Positions 1-8,583 are shown, counted from the first letter of the stretch. The stretch is 64,000 bases of DNA from Dehalobacterium formicoaceticum (GCF_002224645.1 NZ_CP022121.1:1370501-1434500); one strand, 5' to 3'. Notes: generated by a model not told the origin, from the letters alone. Numbers and translations are program-made.

Positions 1-674
1 GGCCGGACGGAAAGGCACAGGTGACAGTGGAATACGATGATGAAACACCGGTACGAGTTGATACGATAGTGATTTCTACCCAGCATAATCCTGAAGTTTC
101 CTTGGATACCATCCGTAAAGATATTCTGGAGCAGGTGGTTCCAGCTGTGATACCTGAAGAACTTTTGGATCATCAAACCCGATATTTTGTAAATCCTACT
201 GGACGTTTTGTGATTGGCGGTCCTCAGGGGGATGCCGGTCTAACCGGGAGAAAGATCATTGTGGATACATACGGGGGATATGCTTGCCACGGGGGAGGAG
301 CTTTTTCAGGTAAGGATCCCACCAAGGTGGATCGTTCTGCTGCTTATGCCGCCCGCTACGTGGCGAAAAACATAGTGGCAGCAGGACTGGCTAAGCGATG
401 TGAAATTCAACTGGCCTATGCTATTGGTGTGGCGGAGCCAATCTCCATATTTGTAGATACCTATGACACAGGAAAAATCGGTACAGAAGAAATGATTGAT
501 TTGATCTGGAAGCATTTCGATTTAACTCCGGCAGGCATCATTAGGGAATTGGACCTTAGACGGCCAATCTATAAGCAAACAGCTGCCTATGGCCATTTTG
601 GCCGTCTCGATTTGGAACTCCCCTGGGAAAGATTGGACAAGGTAGACATGCTGCAAGAAAGCATCAGGAAATAA
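1..674 (+). CDS. metK: S-adenosylmethionine synthetase, C-terminal part (window edge)
   Basis: Makes S-adenosylmethionine from methionine and ATP in the cytosol. The reading frame is open from the first bases (frame starting at base 3) so the true start lies outside the window; about 223 residues of the roughly 390 usual for the family are present. The family signatures [14 protein letters not shown] and [16 protein letters not shown] (ATP, Mg and K binding region) are intact, and the C-terminal end is complete. A hairpin terminator follows directly, so metK is probably the last gene of its transcript. SAM is the cosubstrate of the radical SAM proteins and the methyltransferase downstream, but no operon link is seen. 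Confidence 0.97.
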   Translation, partial: PDGKAQVTVEYDDETPVRVDTIVISTQHNPEVSLDTIRKDILEQVVPAVIPEELLDHQTRYFVNPTGRFVIGGPQGDAGLTGRKIIVDTYGGYACHGGGAFSGKDPTKVDRSAAYAARYVAKNIVAAGLAKRCEIQLAYAIGVAEPISIFVDTYDTGKIGTEEMIDLIWKHFDLTPAGIIRELDLRRPIYKQTAAYGHFGRLDLELPWERLDKVDMLQESIRK

Positions 675-691
675 AATAGATAAAGAAACGC

Positions 692-722
692 AAAAACCTC
701 CTTGGAGCAGGAGGTTTTTTGG
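692..722 (+). terminator. Rho-independent terminator after metK
   Basis: A 9-bp inverted repeat, AAAACCTCC at 693-701 and GGAGGTTTT at 710-718, is followed by a T run. It lies 18 bases after the metK stop. Because the stem starts with A residues it can also work for the convergent minus-strand flavodoxin genes. Confidence 0.9.
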
Positions 723-740
723 TTCTTTTGATGAAAGATT

Positions 741-1412
741 TTACTCGAGATAAAACTTGCGAGATAAGTCTTTGACGCCGAATTTCTGAGCGTTTTGTTT
801 GGCCCGATAATTTAAAAATGCAGCCAGGGGGGTGTAAAGAATCGGGGGGATGTTTACAGTTAAAAGCTCCTGAACCTGGAAAGAAATTTTTCTGTCAGCC
901 AAGAGATCATCCAGAGCTATTTGAAAAGCATGGGTGATTTTTTTGCCCTTTTTACCCAAGTTTTCCAATAGGGCTCCATTAATGATTGCTCCACCACCGT
1001 ATCCCAGTCCGCCTAACCACTTCATTTCCGTTTCTTCCGCAAAGAAACGGCAGGATTCCAGCAATGGTTCACAAAGCTTCACATTGGGAAAACCACATTG
1101 GCCCAGGGCAAAGAAACGTTTGTTTCGCAGTAGATCCGATGCTTGCCAGGCAAGTTCCTCCAGAAACCAAATGACCGGATAGGGTAAGGTGTCTACGTAC
1201 AAAGGAGTTATCAGGCCGATCATATCATATTGGGGGATGATTTTTTTAATATCGGAAAAGTCTTTTTTTTGATTGAAATAATCAATAATATGGATGATTT
1301 CCCCGGCATGGCTTTGATTCTCAGCCAGTATTTTGAAGGTGCGGGCAAAGCTGAAGGAGGTTCCTTTTTTGCGCGGGCTGCCGTTTAGCAGCAGTATTTT
1401 TTGTTGTGTCAT
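741..1412 (-). CDS. Flavodoxin-fold NAD(P)H-dependent oxidoreductase family protein
   Basis: A 223-residue protein beginning with the phosphate-binding loop LLLNGSPRKKGTS typical of the FMN-reductase / flavodoxin-like family. The middle part (LITPLYVDTLPYP, then GQCGFPN) matches the FMN-contact regions of that family. No signal peptide or iron-sulfur motif is visible; the C-terminal third is less conserved. It starts one base after the stop of the gene at 1414-1968, with a GAGGTG ribosome site inside the end of that gene, so the two are one transcript. Substrate unknown; an FMN-dependent electron-transfer or reductase role is inferred from the fold. Confidence 0.8.
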   Translation of the reverse strand: MTQQKILLLNGSPRKKGTSFSFARTFKILAENQSHAGEIIHIIDYFNQKKDFSDIKKIIPQYDMIGLITPLYVDTLPYPVIWFLEELAWQASDLLRNKRFFALGQCGFPNVKLCEPLLESCRFFAEETEMKWLGGLGYGGGAIINGALLENLGKKGKKITHAFQIALDDLLADRKISFQVQELLTVNIPPILYTPLAAFLNYRAKQNAQKFGVKDLSRKFYLE

Positions 1413-1413
1413 A

Positions 1414-1968
1414 TTATTTTTTCACCTCATCCAATACGATATCCAGCTCTTTTTCAGTAACTGCCATATCATCTGTTGGTTTTAGCAGCAAAGTGCTGCA
1501 AGAAGATTGCATGTTTAATGCATTGGCTGAGACCAGCCTTCGAAAATTATTCTCATGACCTGGGTGGTTTTGCTGGGGTAGCATACCAATGGCAATGATA
1601 TGTTTTCTGCCATAACGCATGGAATGCAGCAGGTGCCCATCCTCCTTGATATAAAAGGGCAACCCTATGGGCATGGTTCTGTCCATGGCCTTTTTCAGTA
1701 ATGAGGAATAGCCGCCAAATCTCACCTTTGTCAACAGAATCATCACCTTACTGGAGGCCATGGCCCGCAAGATCTGAGACATATCATCCTTGATCACACA
1801 TTGGCCGGGTGTCTGACATCCGCAAGAACCACAGGATGTGCAGGGTAAGATATTCATATCTTTAAGTCGGAAGACGGAAAAAACCTCTCCTTTTGCTGCT
1901 AACTGTTTTGTCAGGTACTTGCTGAAGGGATTTTCGCAATTGAACCCATCTAAGATCACTGTATTCAT
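1414..1968 (-). CDS. Iron-sulfur flavoprotein-like NADPH-dependent FMN reductase
   Basis: A 184-residue flavodoxin-family protein. It carries the motif CTSCGSCGCQTPGQCVIKDDM, with closely spaced cysteines near residue 45, as in archaeal and clostridial iron-sulfur flavoproteins, where such cysteines hold a 4Fe-4S cluster. Start chosen at ATG 1968 because AAAGGAG lies 8 bases upstream; an in-frame TTG six bases earlier is less likely. It is first in a two-gene minus-strand operon with the flavodoxin-like gene at 741-1412. The family passes electrons from ferredoxin to small oxidants; the partner here is unknown. Divergent from the biosynthetic cluster that begins at 2224. Confidence 0.8.
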   Translation of the reverse strand: MNTVILDGFNCENPFSKYLTKQLAAKGEVFSVFRLKDMNILPCTSCGSCGCQTPGQCVIKDDMSQILRAMASSKVMILLTKVRFGGYSSLLKKAMDRTMPIGLPFYIKEDGHLLHSMRYGRKHIIAIGMLPQQNHPGHENNFRRLVSANALNMQSSCSTLLLKPTDDMAVTEKELDIVLDEVKK

Positions 1969-2223
1969 GATCAAAACTCCTTTAAATAAGACATTTTTTT
2001 GCAGTTTGCACTGTTTCTAACTAATTTTATCATATACATGATCATGAACAAGTTAAGTTATCAATAAAAAATGATGACAAATTTTAAAATTGTTAAATAA
2101 ATGTTCACATAATTTCATAGGATTTTTAAAATCTCTTAATGGTATTCAATCAGAGGATGGGATAGACTCAGCATGTTGGTTGAATTTGGTTAAATGAATA
2201 CATAGGAGGTAAGGGGACTAAGA

Positions 2224-3180
2224 ATGGTTATGAACGCAAAATATGCTTTCTTGTTTCAGGGAGTGGGCACCAGCTACCGAGATTATTTACATCTTTTGGA
2301 TCAAGATCAAAAGGAAGAATTGCAGCAGTATTCTATGATCACCAAGAAAGAGTTGGATCTGGATTTATGGGGATATTTATTTGATGCCAAATCTACAGGT
2401 TATGATCCGCTGTTTTGCGATTGGATCTCTCTTTACACCATTGACCAGATAGTCTATCATACTTATCTTCAGATGGGGCTCTGCCCGGATATCTTTCTCG
2501 GATACAGCATGGGATTGATTACTGCGATGGTGTGCGGGGAGGCTCTTTCATATGCTCAAGGGCTGCATATGCTGTTAAGTATATATGAGTACCCGCGTCA
2601 TGCGTTCCGCCGCGATGAGACGATGGCTGCCATCATTGGGATGACCTGTAAAGATGTAGATATAATCATTGGAGAATACAATTTGGCTGACGATGTGGAA
2701 ATCGCTATTGAAAATAATGAACATTGTATTGTGGTCTCCGGTCTGAAAAAAGGCGTATATAAGGTGATGAACCATGCTGAAGAAAAGGGTGCTTTGAAGG
2801 TGAAAGAAGTAAATTCCCCCTATGCTTTTCATTCCACCCATGCCGCACAGGGCATAGAACATTTTGCTAATTTTGTGGAAAAAGTTCCTGTTGGCCACTG
2901 TGTCGTTCCTATCATGTCCTGCTTCGATCAGGAAATCATTTGGCAGTCAGATGATCTCAAACATCAACTGGTGAGAAATATGACAGGACGGATGGATTGG
3001 ACATCATCCATTACGAAAATTGGAGCATCGGGTATTCAAAATTTTGTGGAAGTGAGCCTTAACGATTCTTTAATCAAATTTTCCAGGACGATTGACAGGA
3101 ACTGTCAGTTCATGACTTATAAAAAAATTCTCCAATCAGGATGCCGACTTGAAAACATGAATGTCGCTGTGGCTTTATAA
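2224..3180 (+). CDS. Divergent FabD-type acyltransferase / acyl hydrolase
   Basis: A 318-residue protein of the malonyl-CoA:ACP transacylase family. The nucleophile elbow is GYSMG (Ser95) and the catalytic His is in YAFHS (His203). Two residues used for malonyl handling are changed relative to the FabD at 40805 in this window: the Gln of FPGQGSQ is Val (FQGVG), and the Arg of VRFRG, which binds the free carboxylate, is replaced in the aligned segment LLSIYEY. By family knowledge this argues against malonyl transfer and for transfer of a non-carboxylated acyl group or hydrolysis, as in the acyl hydrolases of trans-AT polyketide systems. First gene of the cluster; RBS GGAGG lies near 2205. The malonyl supply may come from the housekeeping FabD. 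Confidence 0.75.
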   Translation: MVMNAKYAFLFQGVGTSYRDYLHLLDQDQKEELQQYSMITKKELDLDLWGYLFDAKSTGYDPLFCDWISLYTIDQIVYHTYLQMGLCPDIFLGYSMGLITAMVCGEALSYAQGLHMLLSIYEYPRHAFRRDETMAAIIGMTCKDVDIIIGEYNLADDVEIAIENNEHCIVVSGLKKGVYKVMNHAEEKGALKVKEVNSPYAFHSTHAAQGIEHFANFVEKVPVGHCVVPIMSCFDQEIIWQSDDLKHQLVRNMTGRMDWTSSITKIGASGIQNFVEVSLNDSLIKFSRTIDRNCQFMTYKKILQSGCRLENMNVAVAL

Positions 3181-3260
3181 GAATTCGACTTGATTGTCCG
3201 TTAACATTATGAAAATTTTTGTTGCTGGGAAAGGTTAACTTTAGAAGGAGAATGTCTAAC

Positions 3261-4616
3261 ATGAAAATACTTTTTGTCTATCCCAAATTTCGTAAGTATT
3301 TGGAAACGAACCCTAATATCCTAAAAGCCATTGGCGCACCTGTATATGCAGAATATAAAGCCATGCCCTCCTTGGGCATCCCAATCCTGACGGCGCTTAC
3401 TCCTGATGAACATGAATTGCATTTTGCCGACGGTAACTTGGAAGATATCCCTTATGATGAGGATTTTGATCTGGTGGCCATCAATTCCTTTACTCCTCAG
3501 GCCAAATATGCCTATGAAGTGGCAGATAAATTTCGCGCCCGTGGAATTCCGGTAATTTTGGGGGGAATTTTTCCCTCTAATTATCCGGAAGATTGCAGCA
3601 AACATGCGGATGCTGTTTTTGTTGGTGAAGCAGAACTGGGTTGGCATGAAGTCTTGGCTGATGCTCAAAGAGGGCAATTAAAACCCATATACAATGCCGG
3701 TTGCAATTTTGATGTAGAAAAATATGTTATACCTGACCGTCGTTTATTTAAGCATAAAAAGGGCTATGATTGGCGGCCCCTTCTCCTGCAAAATTTTCGA
3801 GGATGCCAGTTTAATTGTGCTTATTGCGCTATTTCCAACACCAACGGAAAAAAGATGCGGATGCGTCCCATCGATAACATCATGCAGGAAATAGAAGAAA
3901 ATATGGATTTGGACGGCATTTATATTGGTGATGATCAGTTTTTGCTCCCGGATCCGGAAATTGAAAAATACTCTCTCGAATTTTTCTCTCGCCTGAAAGA
4001 ATTGAATTACCAGAAAAGTATTCTGCTCAGCGCTTCCCCCTTACTCAACAAAAATCCTAAACTATTACAATTGATTCGGGACTGCGGTGTTAACACCCTT
4101 TATTTTGTCTTTGGGTGGGACCCAGTGGCCATTCGCGCCCTTTCATATAATGATCCTCATGATGCGGAAGAGAGTATTAAGGCCGTTCAGGATGCAGGTT
4201 TTAATATCTTTGCCTCGATCGGGGTGGGACAAGATGCTGATACACCAGAAATTTTCCCTCGTACCATCGACTTTTTAGAACGAAACCGGATCAATCATGC
4301 GGAATTTTGGATCCAAACACCCTTCCCCGGGACACCGGCCTGGCGCAAATACAAAAAAACCGGGAGAATTCTCACAGAAGATTTTGATATGTATAACGGA
4401 GCCCATGTGGTGTATCAGCCCAAGAAAATGTCGGTTCAGGAACTAGAGGACGGTTTCATCTATCTCTGGCAAGAGTTCTTTACCCGCTTTAATTTGCCGC
4501 CGGAAGAAGTGCTTCAATTTTATTCTATGAGCAGCGACTTTAAATCCAAGGTGGGGATTCAGGATCAAAATGATGAGCAAAAGGAAGAGCAGGGTAAACA
4601 GGAGCAGGCAATCTAA
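3261..4616 (+). CDS. B12-binding-domain radical SAM protein (BchE/P-methyltransferase-like class B architecture)
   Basis: A 451-residue protein with an N-terminal Rossmann-like cobalamin-binding region (VILGGIFPSNYPED and FVGEAELG are typical) and a radical SAM core beginning near residue 190 with CQFNCAYC, the CxxxCxxC cluster motif. Start taken at ATG 3261, 10 bases after AAGGAG; an upstream in-frame start has no ribosome site. Such proteins use SAM, a 4Fe-4S cluster and often cobalamin to methylate or rearrange unactivated carbon. No His of the classical base-on B12 motif is apparent. The stop overlaps the start of the oxidoreductase gene (TAATG), which means tight coupling. Substrate unknown. 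Confidence 0.85.
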   Translation: MKILFVYPKFRKYLETNPNILKAIGAPVYAEYKAMPSLGIPILTALTPDEHELHFADGNLEDIPYDEDFDLVAINSFTPQAKYAYEVADKFRARGIPVILGGIFPSNYPEDCSKHADAVFVGEAELGWHEVLADAQRGQLKPIYNAGCNFDVEKYVIPDRRLFKHKKGYDWRPLLLQNFRGCQFNCAYCAISNTNGKKMRMRPIDNIMQEIEENMDLDGIYIGDDQFLLPDPEIEKYSLEFFSRLKELNYQKSILLSASPLLNKNPKLLQLIRDCGVNTLYFVFGWDPVAIRALSYNDPHDAEESIKAVQDAGFNIFASIGVGQDADTPEIFPRTIDFLERNRINHAEFWIQTPFPGTPAWRKYKKTGRILTEDFDMYNGAHVVYQPKKMSVQELEDGFIYLWQEFFTRFNLPPEEVLQFYSMSSDFKSKVGIQDQNDEQKEEQGKQEQAI

Positions 4617-6724
4617 TGGATAGGATCCAGGTAAAAGATAATGCCATTCTCACTATCGATCTAACGGCATCAAAATCATCAAAGGTAGAAATAACGCGGT
4701 CGCAAAGGAAAAATTTTGTAGGCGGCATGGGGATTAATACCCAGATTCTTTATGAATCCGATGCCATGTATCATGATGCTTTATCAGAGAAAAATGTGCT
4801 GATTTTTGGGGTCGGACCTGCCGTAGGAACCGGGCTTCTGGCGGGTAACCGCTGTACGGTGACGGCACGCAGTCCCATCACAGATATGTATGGGGATTCC
4901 AATGTTGGGGGGGATTTCACTGTCAAAATGCGTTCTGTCGGGGTGGACCACCTGGTTTTTACAGGTAAGGCGGAAAAGCCGGTCTATGTGGTTATCAATG
5001 CGGAAGGTGAAGTCAGTATTTTGGACGCCTCCGATCTTTGGGGCATGTGGACAGATCGGGTCACCGACCTTCTAATGGAGCGTCATGGCAAGCATGCGGA
5101 GGTGGCCTGTATCGGTCCTGCCGGAGAAAAGCTTGTACGCTATGCCAGTGTGGTGATGTCCAAATGTCATGTTGCCGGGCGTACGGGCATGGGTTGTGTC
5201 ATGGGATCAAAAAACTTAAAGGCCGTTGTCATTGAGGGCAACAAAAAATGGCAGCCCCCCATGTATGATCGGGAGGAAATCGGCCGGATCCGTAAATTAT
5301 GGCTGGAACAGTGCCGTACTTCCGTTGTGTCCAAAATGGGGGGTATTGAAGGCACTCTCTTCCTTATAGAAACCTATGACAAGGACAAGCATGTTCCGGT
5401 GCGTAACAGCAAGACACCCCACGATGAAAAAATGAAAAATATTTATTCCAATGAGTTTAAATACGGTTACCAGACCAAAAGGAAAGCCTGTTATGCCTGT
5501 CCTGTGGCCTGCGCCAAAGAATATGAAATCAAGGAAGGCAAGTACAAGGGAGACAAAGGGGACCGTATTGATTACGGGACCGTAACCAGCCTGGGGCCTT
5601 GCCTGGGGATTTTTGACTGGGGAGATATTATCCATCTGAAGCTGTTAACGGATTATTTAGGCATGGATACCATTGAAATAGCCGGTGCTATCGGCTTGCT
5701 TATGGAATGTACGGAACGCGGCTTAACAGATGGAACTCCGGCGGAGGAGTTTCCCATCGAATTTGGCGATACGGAGAAGGTAGAGAAATTATTTTACCGC
5801 ATTGTCAACCGGGAAGGGATAGGTGATCTGCTGGCGGAGGGCGCTTATCGGGCAGCTGAGGCGCTGAAAGCACAAGAGTATGTCTTTACTATAAATAAGT
5901 CCACCACCGGCCTTCACTCCAAGGACCGTTTGGCATGGTCTATGGCTTATATGACCTCCACCCGTGGGGGGGACCATTTAAAGGCTTTTGTTTTCTCTGT
6001 ACTAAGCAAAGGATATTTTGCCAGCGTCGTTTCAAAATATATTTTTAAAATGGATGCCAACAAAGCCATTGACCAGCCGGAAAGACAGGGACGCATTGTA
6101 GCCTGGCACGAGAATTACAAATCCATCATCGATGCTTTGGGCATTTGTATTTTTGCCATTCATGGCGTTCCCAACAAAGGACATGCTTTTTTCCATGATT
6201 TTGCCCAAGTGATGAAGGGCTTGTACAACCTGTATTGTACCGATCAAGATATTTATTACGCCGGAGAACGGATTTACCAGCTGCAAAATGCCTTTAATAT
6301 CCGCTGCGGGCTGACCTTAAAGAATTATCAATGGCCGGTGCGTAAACAAGACACGGACATTGACCCGGAGTATGTTCTGGAAACCACGATCAAAACCCGG
6401 GATGAAGCAGGGATGCTGCCGGAATATTTCACTTTCCGAGGTTTGAACCCGGAGGGCAAACCAACGTCAGCAAGATTTCAGGAATTAGGATTAGATCCCC
6501 GGGACAGGGAGGGCGAACCAAGCATTTTGGTGCAGGATGACCATGTCACCTCCATCCCGGAATTGTTTCAAATGGTTGGCTTAAATGCTAATTTAAGCAA
6601 GATTGACCGCCTAAAGGGAGAAATGATTTCATGGTTATTGTGCCGGTTGCTGGAAAAGCGGGATAAGCGTGACGAAAAAGCTTATTTCAAAAAGAAAAAA
6701 GCACAGGCGCTTGACATAATGTGA
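4616..6724 (+). CDS. Tungsten-dependent aldehyde:ferredoxin oxidoreductase family protein
   Basis: A 702-residue member of the AOR family, which binds a bis-tungstopterin and one 4Fe-4S cluster. The N-terminal domain has FVGGMGINTQIL and GPAVGTGLLAGNRC. The cluster ligands are CYACPVAC (Cys292, 295, 299) and a distant Cys511 in DALGICIF, the usual spacing. GRTGMGCVMGSKNLKAVV matches the pterin region. The family interconverts aldehydes and carboxylates with ferredoxin; relatives such as BamB act on aromatic thioesters, so the reaction here is open. It is translationally coupled to the radical SAM gene before it. Being inside a biosynthetic cluster is unusual for AOR. A tungstate importer and two MoeA genes lie at 31.3-36.8 kb. 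Confidence 0.9.
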   Translation: MDRIQVKDNAILTIDLTASKSSKVEITRSQRKNFVGGMGINTQILYESDAMYHDALSEKNVLIFGVGPAVGTGLLAGNRCTVTARSPITDMYGDSNVGGDFTVKMRSVGVDHLVFTGKAEKPVYVVINAEGEVSILDASDLWGMWTDRVTDLLMERHGKHAEVACIGPAGEKLVRYASVVMSKCHVAGRTGMGCVMGSKNLKAVVIEGNKKWQPPMYDREEIGRIRKLWLEQCRTSVVSKMGGIEGTLFLIETYDKDKHVPVRNSKTPHDEKMKNIYSNEFKYGYQTKRKACYACPVACAKEYEIKEGKYKGDKGDRIDYGTVTSLGPCLGIFDWGDIIHLKLLTDYLGMDTIEIAGAIGLLMECTERGLTDGTPAEEFPIEFGDTEKVEKLFYRIVNREGIGDLLAEGAYRAAEALKAQEYVFTINKSTTGLHSKDRLAWSMAYMTSTRGGDHLKAFVFSVLSKGYFASVVSKYIFKMDANKAIDQPERQGRIVAWHENYKSIIDALGICIFAIHGVPNKGHAFFHDFAQVMKGLYNLYCTDQDIYYAGERIYQLQNAFNIRCGLTLKNYQWPVRKQDTDIDPEYVLETTIKTRDEAGMLPEYFTFRGLNPEGKPTSARFQELGLDPRDREGEPSILVQDDHVTSIPELFQMVGLNANLSKIDRLKGEMISWLLCRLLEKRDKRDEKAYFKKKKAQALDIM

Positions 6725-6800
6725 AACTTCTATCAGTAGGGGTTTTCTTCATCCCCTACTGATAGTTAGTTGAACCAATCAGGAACTTAGCGTCCGTTAT
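6723..6800 (+). repeat. 78-bp hairpin repeat, copy 1
   Basis: This stretch is nearly identical (about seven mismatches in 78) to the reverse complement of 61993-62070. Its core is a perfect 13-bp stem, CTATCAGTAGGGG at 6730-6742 and CCCCTACTGATAG at 6753-6765, with a 10-base loop. It starts at the stop codon of the oxidoreductase gene. No T run follows the stem, so it is a poor intrinsic terminator. It may be a non-autonomous mobile element end or a structured RNA; no protein is encoded. Confidence 0.85.
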
Positions 6801-6901
6801 ACCCCACATATTTGAGGAAATTCCTGTTCCCAGTGAACTTATTTAACTTCAGCAGGTGTGTGTTCCCTGACCGCTAATGTGGGGGTTTTACGGACGGTTA
6901 G
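6786..6901. repeat. Long imperfect inverted repeat before the ACP gene
   Basis: The left arm 6786-6809 and the right arm 6877-6901 are imperfect reverse complements (roughly 19 of 24 positions), separated by 67 bases. Key shared words are CGTCCGT and CCCCACAT. The left arm overlaps the 78-bp repeat. The structure sits in the only sizeable gap of the first half of the cluster and could be the end pair of a small mobile element or a leader structure for the ACP gene; neither is proven. Confidence 0.65.
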
Positions 6902-6953
6902 TGCGTGATAAATAACAAGATTTCAAATCAAAAAAAATGCTAGGAGGATTAAA

Positions 6954-7259
6954 ATGGCTAATTTAACACCGGAAATTCGGCAAGAACTGCGGGAAATGAT
7001 TTATGAATTTTTCGCTGATGAATGTGATGTGACAGTTGAAGAATTATCTGACGATAAGAACATCATTGATGATTTGGATGGAGACTCTCTTTTGTTTGTT
7101 GAGTTGATTGAACTGATGAAGAAGAAATATCAACTTAATGTGCAGCTCCAAACCATCGGCAAATATTTATTAAAAAATCCTGCTGAAACCGTGGGACAGG
7201 TTATCGAAACCGCTTACCTGGTTTTTCAGTTTGAAAATGACATTGTGGAGGCCAGTTAA
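6954..7259 (+). CDS. Discrete acyl carrier protein
   Basis: A 101-residue carrier protein. The phosphopantetheine site is Ser45 in LDGDSLLFVEL, a variant of the usual DSLD. It is longer than the housekeeping ACP at 42552 (78 residues), with a longer helix and loop after the serine. AGGAGG lies 8 bases before the start. It is the only carrier protein of the cluster and there is no modular PKS, so intermediates are probably carried on this free ACP. Activation by the Sfp-type transferase at 18539 is inferred. The AT-like, crotonase, KAS III-like and FabF-like genes around it are the likely partners. Confidence 0.85.
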   Translation: MANLTPEIRQELREMIYEFFADECDVTVEELSDDKNIIDDLDGDSLLFVELIELMKKKYQLNVQLQTIGKYLLKNPAETVGQVIETAYLVFQFENDIVEAS

Positions 7260-7268
7260 CAGATCATC

Positions 7269-8033
7269 ATGGAAAAGGAAAAAAGCCAAGGATTCGTTTC
7301 CTTCGAAACTGTGGATCAGATTGGAACTATGACCATCCAAAATGGTAAGCAAAATAAAATTCCCCAGCCTGATTTTTTGGATGGGCAAGTACTGCTAAAT
7401 TGGATGGAAAGAGATGAATTGAAAGGAATCATTATAACCGGGGCAGGCCGATATTTTTCCAATGGTGCCGATCTGAATATGATACGCTCCCACCGTGAAA
7501 ATTCGTCAAGCTTTTGTAACAGCTTACAAAAAGGTAAATCTCTGTTGAACACCATTGAAAGGCTGCCCTTGGTGACCGTGGCTGCCATCAGTGGGATTTG
7601 TTTTGGCGGAGGCTGGGAAATTGCTTTAAGCTGCCAGTTCAGAATTGCCACGGAAAGTGCAATTTTCGCCTTTCCCGAGTCTGGATTGGGGATCATGCCG
7701 GGCATGGACGGCACCTTCCGGCTGCCGAGAAAAATTGGAAAAAGCAAAGCCCTGGAAATCATTCTTTCGGGCCGCACGATTGGAGCCGAGGAAGCTTTGG
7801 AATTGGGGTTAATTGATAGAATTGTACCCAACAAGGCGCATGTCCCGGCAGCCAGAGCATTTATTGATGAAATGACCCGGGATCGATCTCTGCGGCAGAT
7901 CAGAAGCATCGTCCAAGCCGTCAACAACACCCTTTTCCTGGCAGCAGAAGATGCCCAACGGGAGGAAAGCATCCTGTTTTTGGATCTGGTGCAAAATGAA
8001 TTGCTTCCCGAAGAAGCACGGGAGCAGAGCTGA
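7269..8033 (+). CDS. Enoyl-CoA hydratase/isomerase (crotonase) family protein 1
   Basis: A 254-residue crotonase. The first oxyanion segment is FSNGADLNMI and the second GICFGGGWEIAL; both acidic positions used by hydratases are present, Glu117 (GGGWE) and Glu137 (FPESGLGIMPG). It therefore can be an active hydratase or dehydratase, unlike many PKS decarboxylating relatives that lose one Glu. Ten bases separate it from the ACP gene. In beta-branching PKS cassettes a pair of crotonases dehydrates and decarboxylates ACP-bound glutaryl-type intermediates; three crotonases beside a free ACP recall that, but no clear HMG-CoA synthase homologue is present. Confidence 0.85.
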   Translation: MEKEKSQGFVSFETVDQIGTMTIQNGKQNKIPQPDFLDGQVLLNWMERDELKGIIITGAGRYFSNGADLNMIRSHRENSSSFCNSLQKGKSLLNTIERLPLVTVAAISGICFGGGWEIALSCQFRIATESAIFAFPESGLGIMPGMDGTFRLPRKIGKSKALEIILSGRTIGAEEALELGLIDRIVPNKAHVPAARAFIDEMTRDRSLRQIRSIVQAVNNTLFLAAEDAQREESILFLDLVQNELLPEEAREQS

Positions 8034-8068
8034 GAGAGAATCAATAAAGCAAGGTGAGGAAGAGATCA

Positions 8069-8583
8069 ATGTTAAAGATGCTAAAAATTTTTTTTTCCGG
8101 AGAGATACCGCCTATATCTTTTCCCACCTCCGTTTTTATTTCTAAGGAGGAGGCTGGGTTAGAAGATTTCGTACAACAAATCGCTGATACCGCAAAGTTC
8201 CGTCGCTGGTTTAATTTCTTTCCTTTTGTCTGGCTGACCTTTGACAATCCGCGTTTTGATGTAGGCAGCAGCGGGATGTTTTATTTTTCCTTTCCCCCTT
8301 CAGATATAAAATGACTTGTGTGGAAGTGGACCCAGGGAAATACTATCGTGCTGAATTCTCCGGTTTGATGACAGGTCATGTGACAACTCGCTTCATTCCT
8401 CAAAAAGACGGCATCCTTATGGATCATCCCTTGACGGTGACGGCAGTCAATCGCTGGGTTTACCTCTATTATTGGTTGTTTCTGCGACCGCCTCACCTTC
8501 CTTTTATGGCTTGGCGCTACAGCATGCTCAGAAAAAATTTAATTAAGGAAAGGGAAATAAAAAAACTAAAAAGCAAGGATTGA
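8069..8583 (+). pseudogene. SRPBCC/cyclase-like protein, split by an apparent -1 frameshift
   Basis: Two reading frames, 8069-8314 and the frame containing 8311-8583, look like one gene. The first starts at ATG 8069, with GGTGAGGA upstream. Switching frame in the C run 8294-8298 joins FYFSFPP to FRYKMTCVEVDPGKYYRAEF and gives a continuous 171-residue protein whose strand pattern and C-terminal helix (MAWRYSMLRKNLI) fit the SRPBCC (START-like) fold of polyketide cyclases and lipid-binding proteins. As written the first part ends at TGA 8312, overlapping ATG 8311. One C missing from the run explains the break; a real mutation, sequencing error or two coupled genes are all possible. A second SRPBCC gene is at 23453. 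Confidence 0.6.

Noticed and set aside
6753-6780. Intrinsic terminator after the AOR gene
   Set aside because: The stem is strong, but no T run follows and the same sequence occurs inverted near 62 kb, so it is better described as a repeat.
7316-8044. A 242-codon open frame on the minus strand over the crotonase gene
   Set aside because: It is antisense to a clear crotonase with conserved motifs; the translated product is Ser/Pro/Ile-rich with no recognisable family, as expected for a shadow frame.
8291-8299. Programmed -1 frameshift site
   Set aside because: The bases around the C run do not form a proper X XXY YYZ slippery heptamer in the reading frame, and a similar one-base loss occurs in rmlA, so an indel or sequencing error is simpler.
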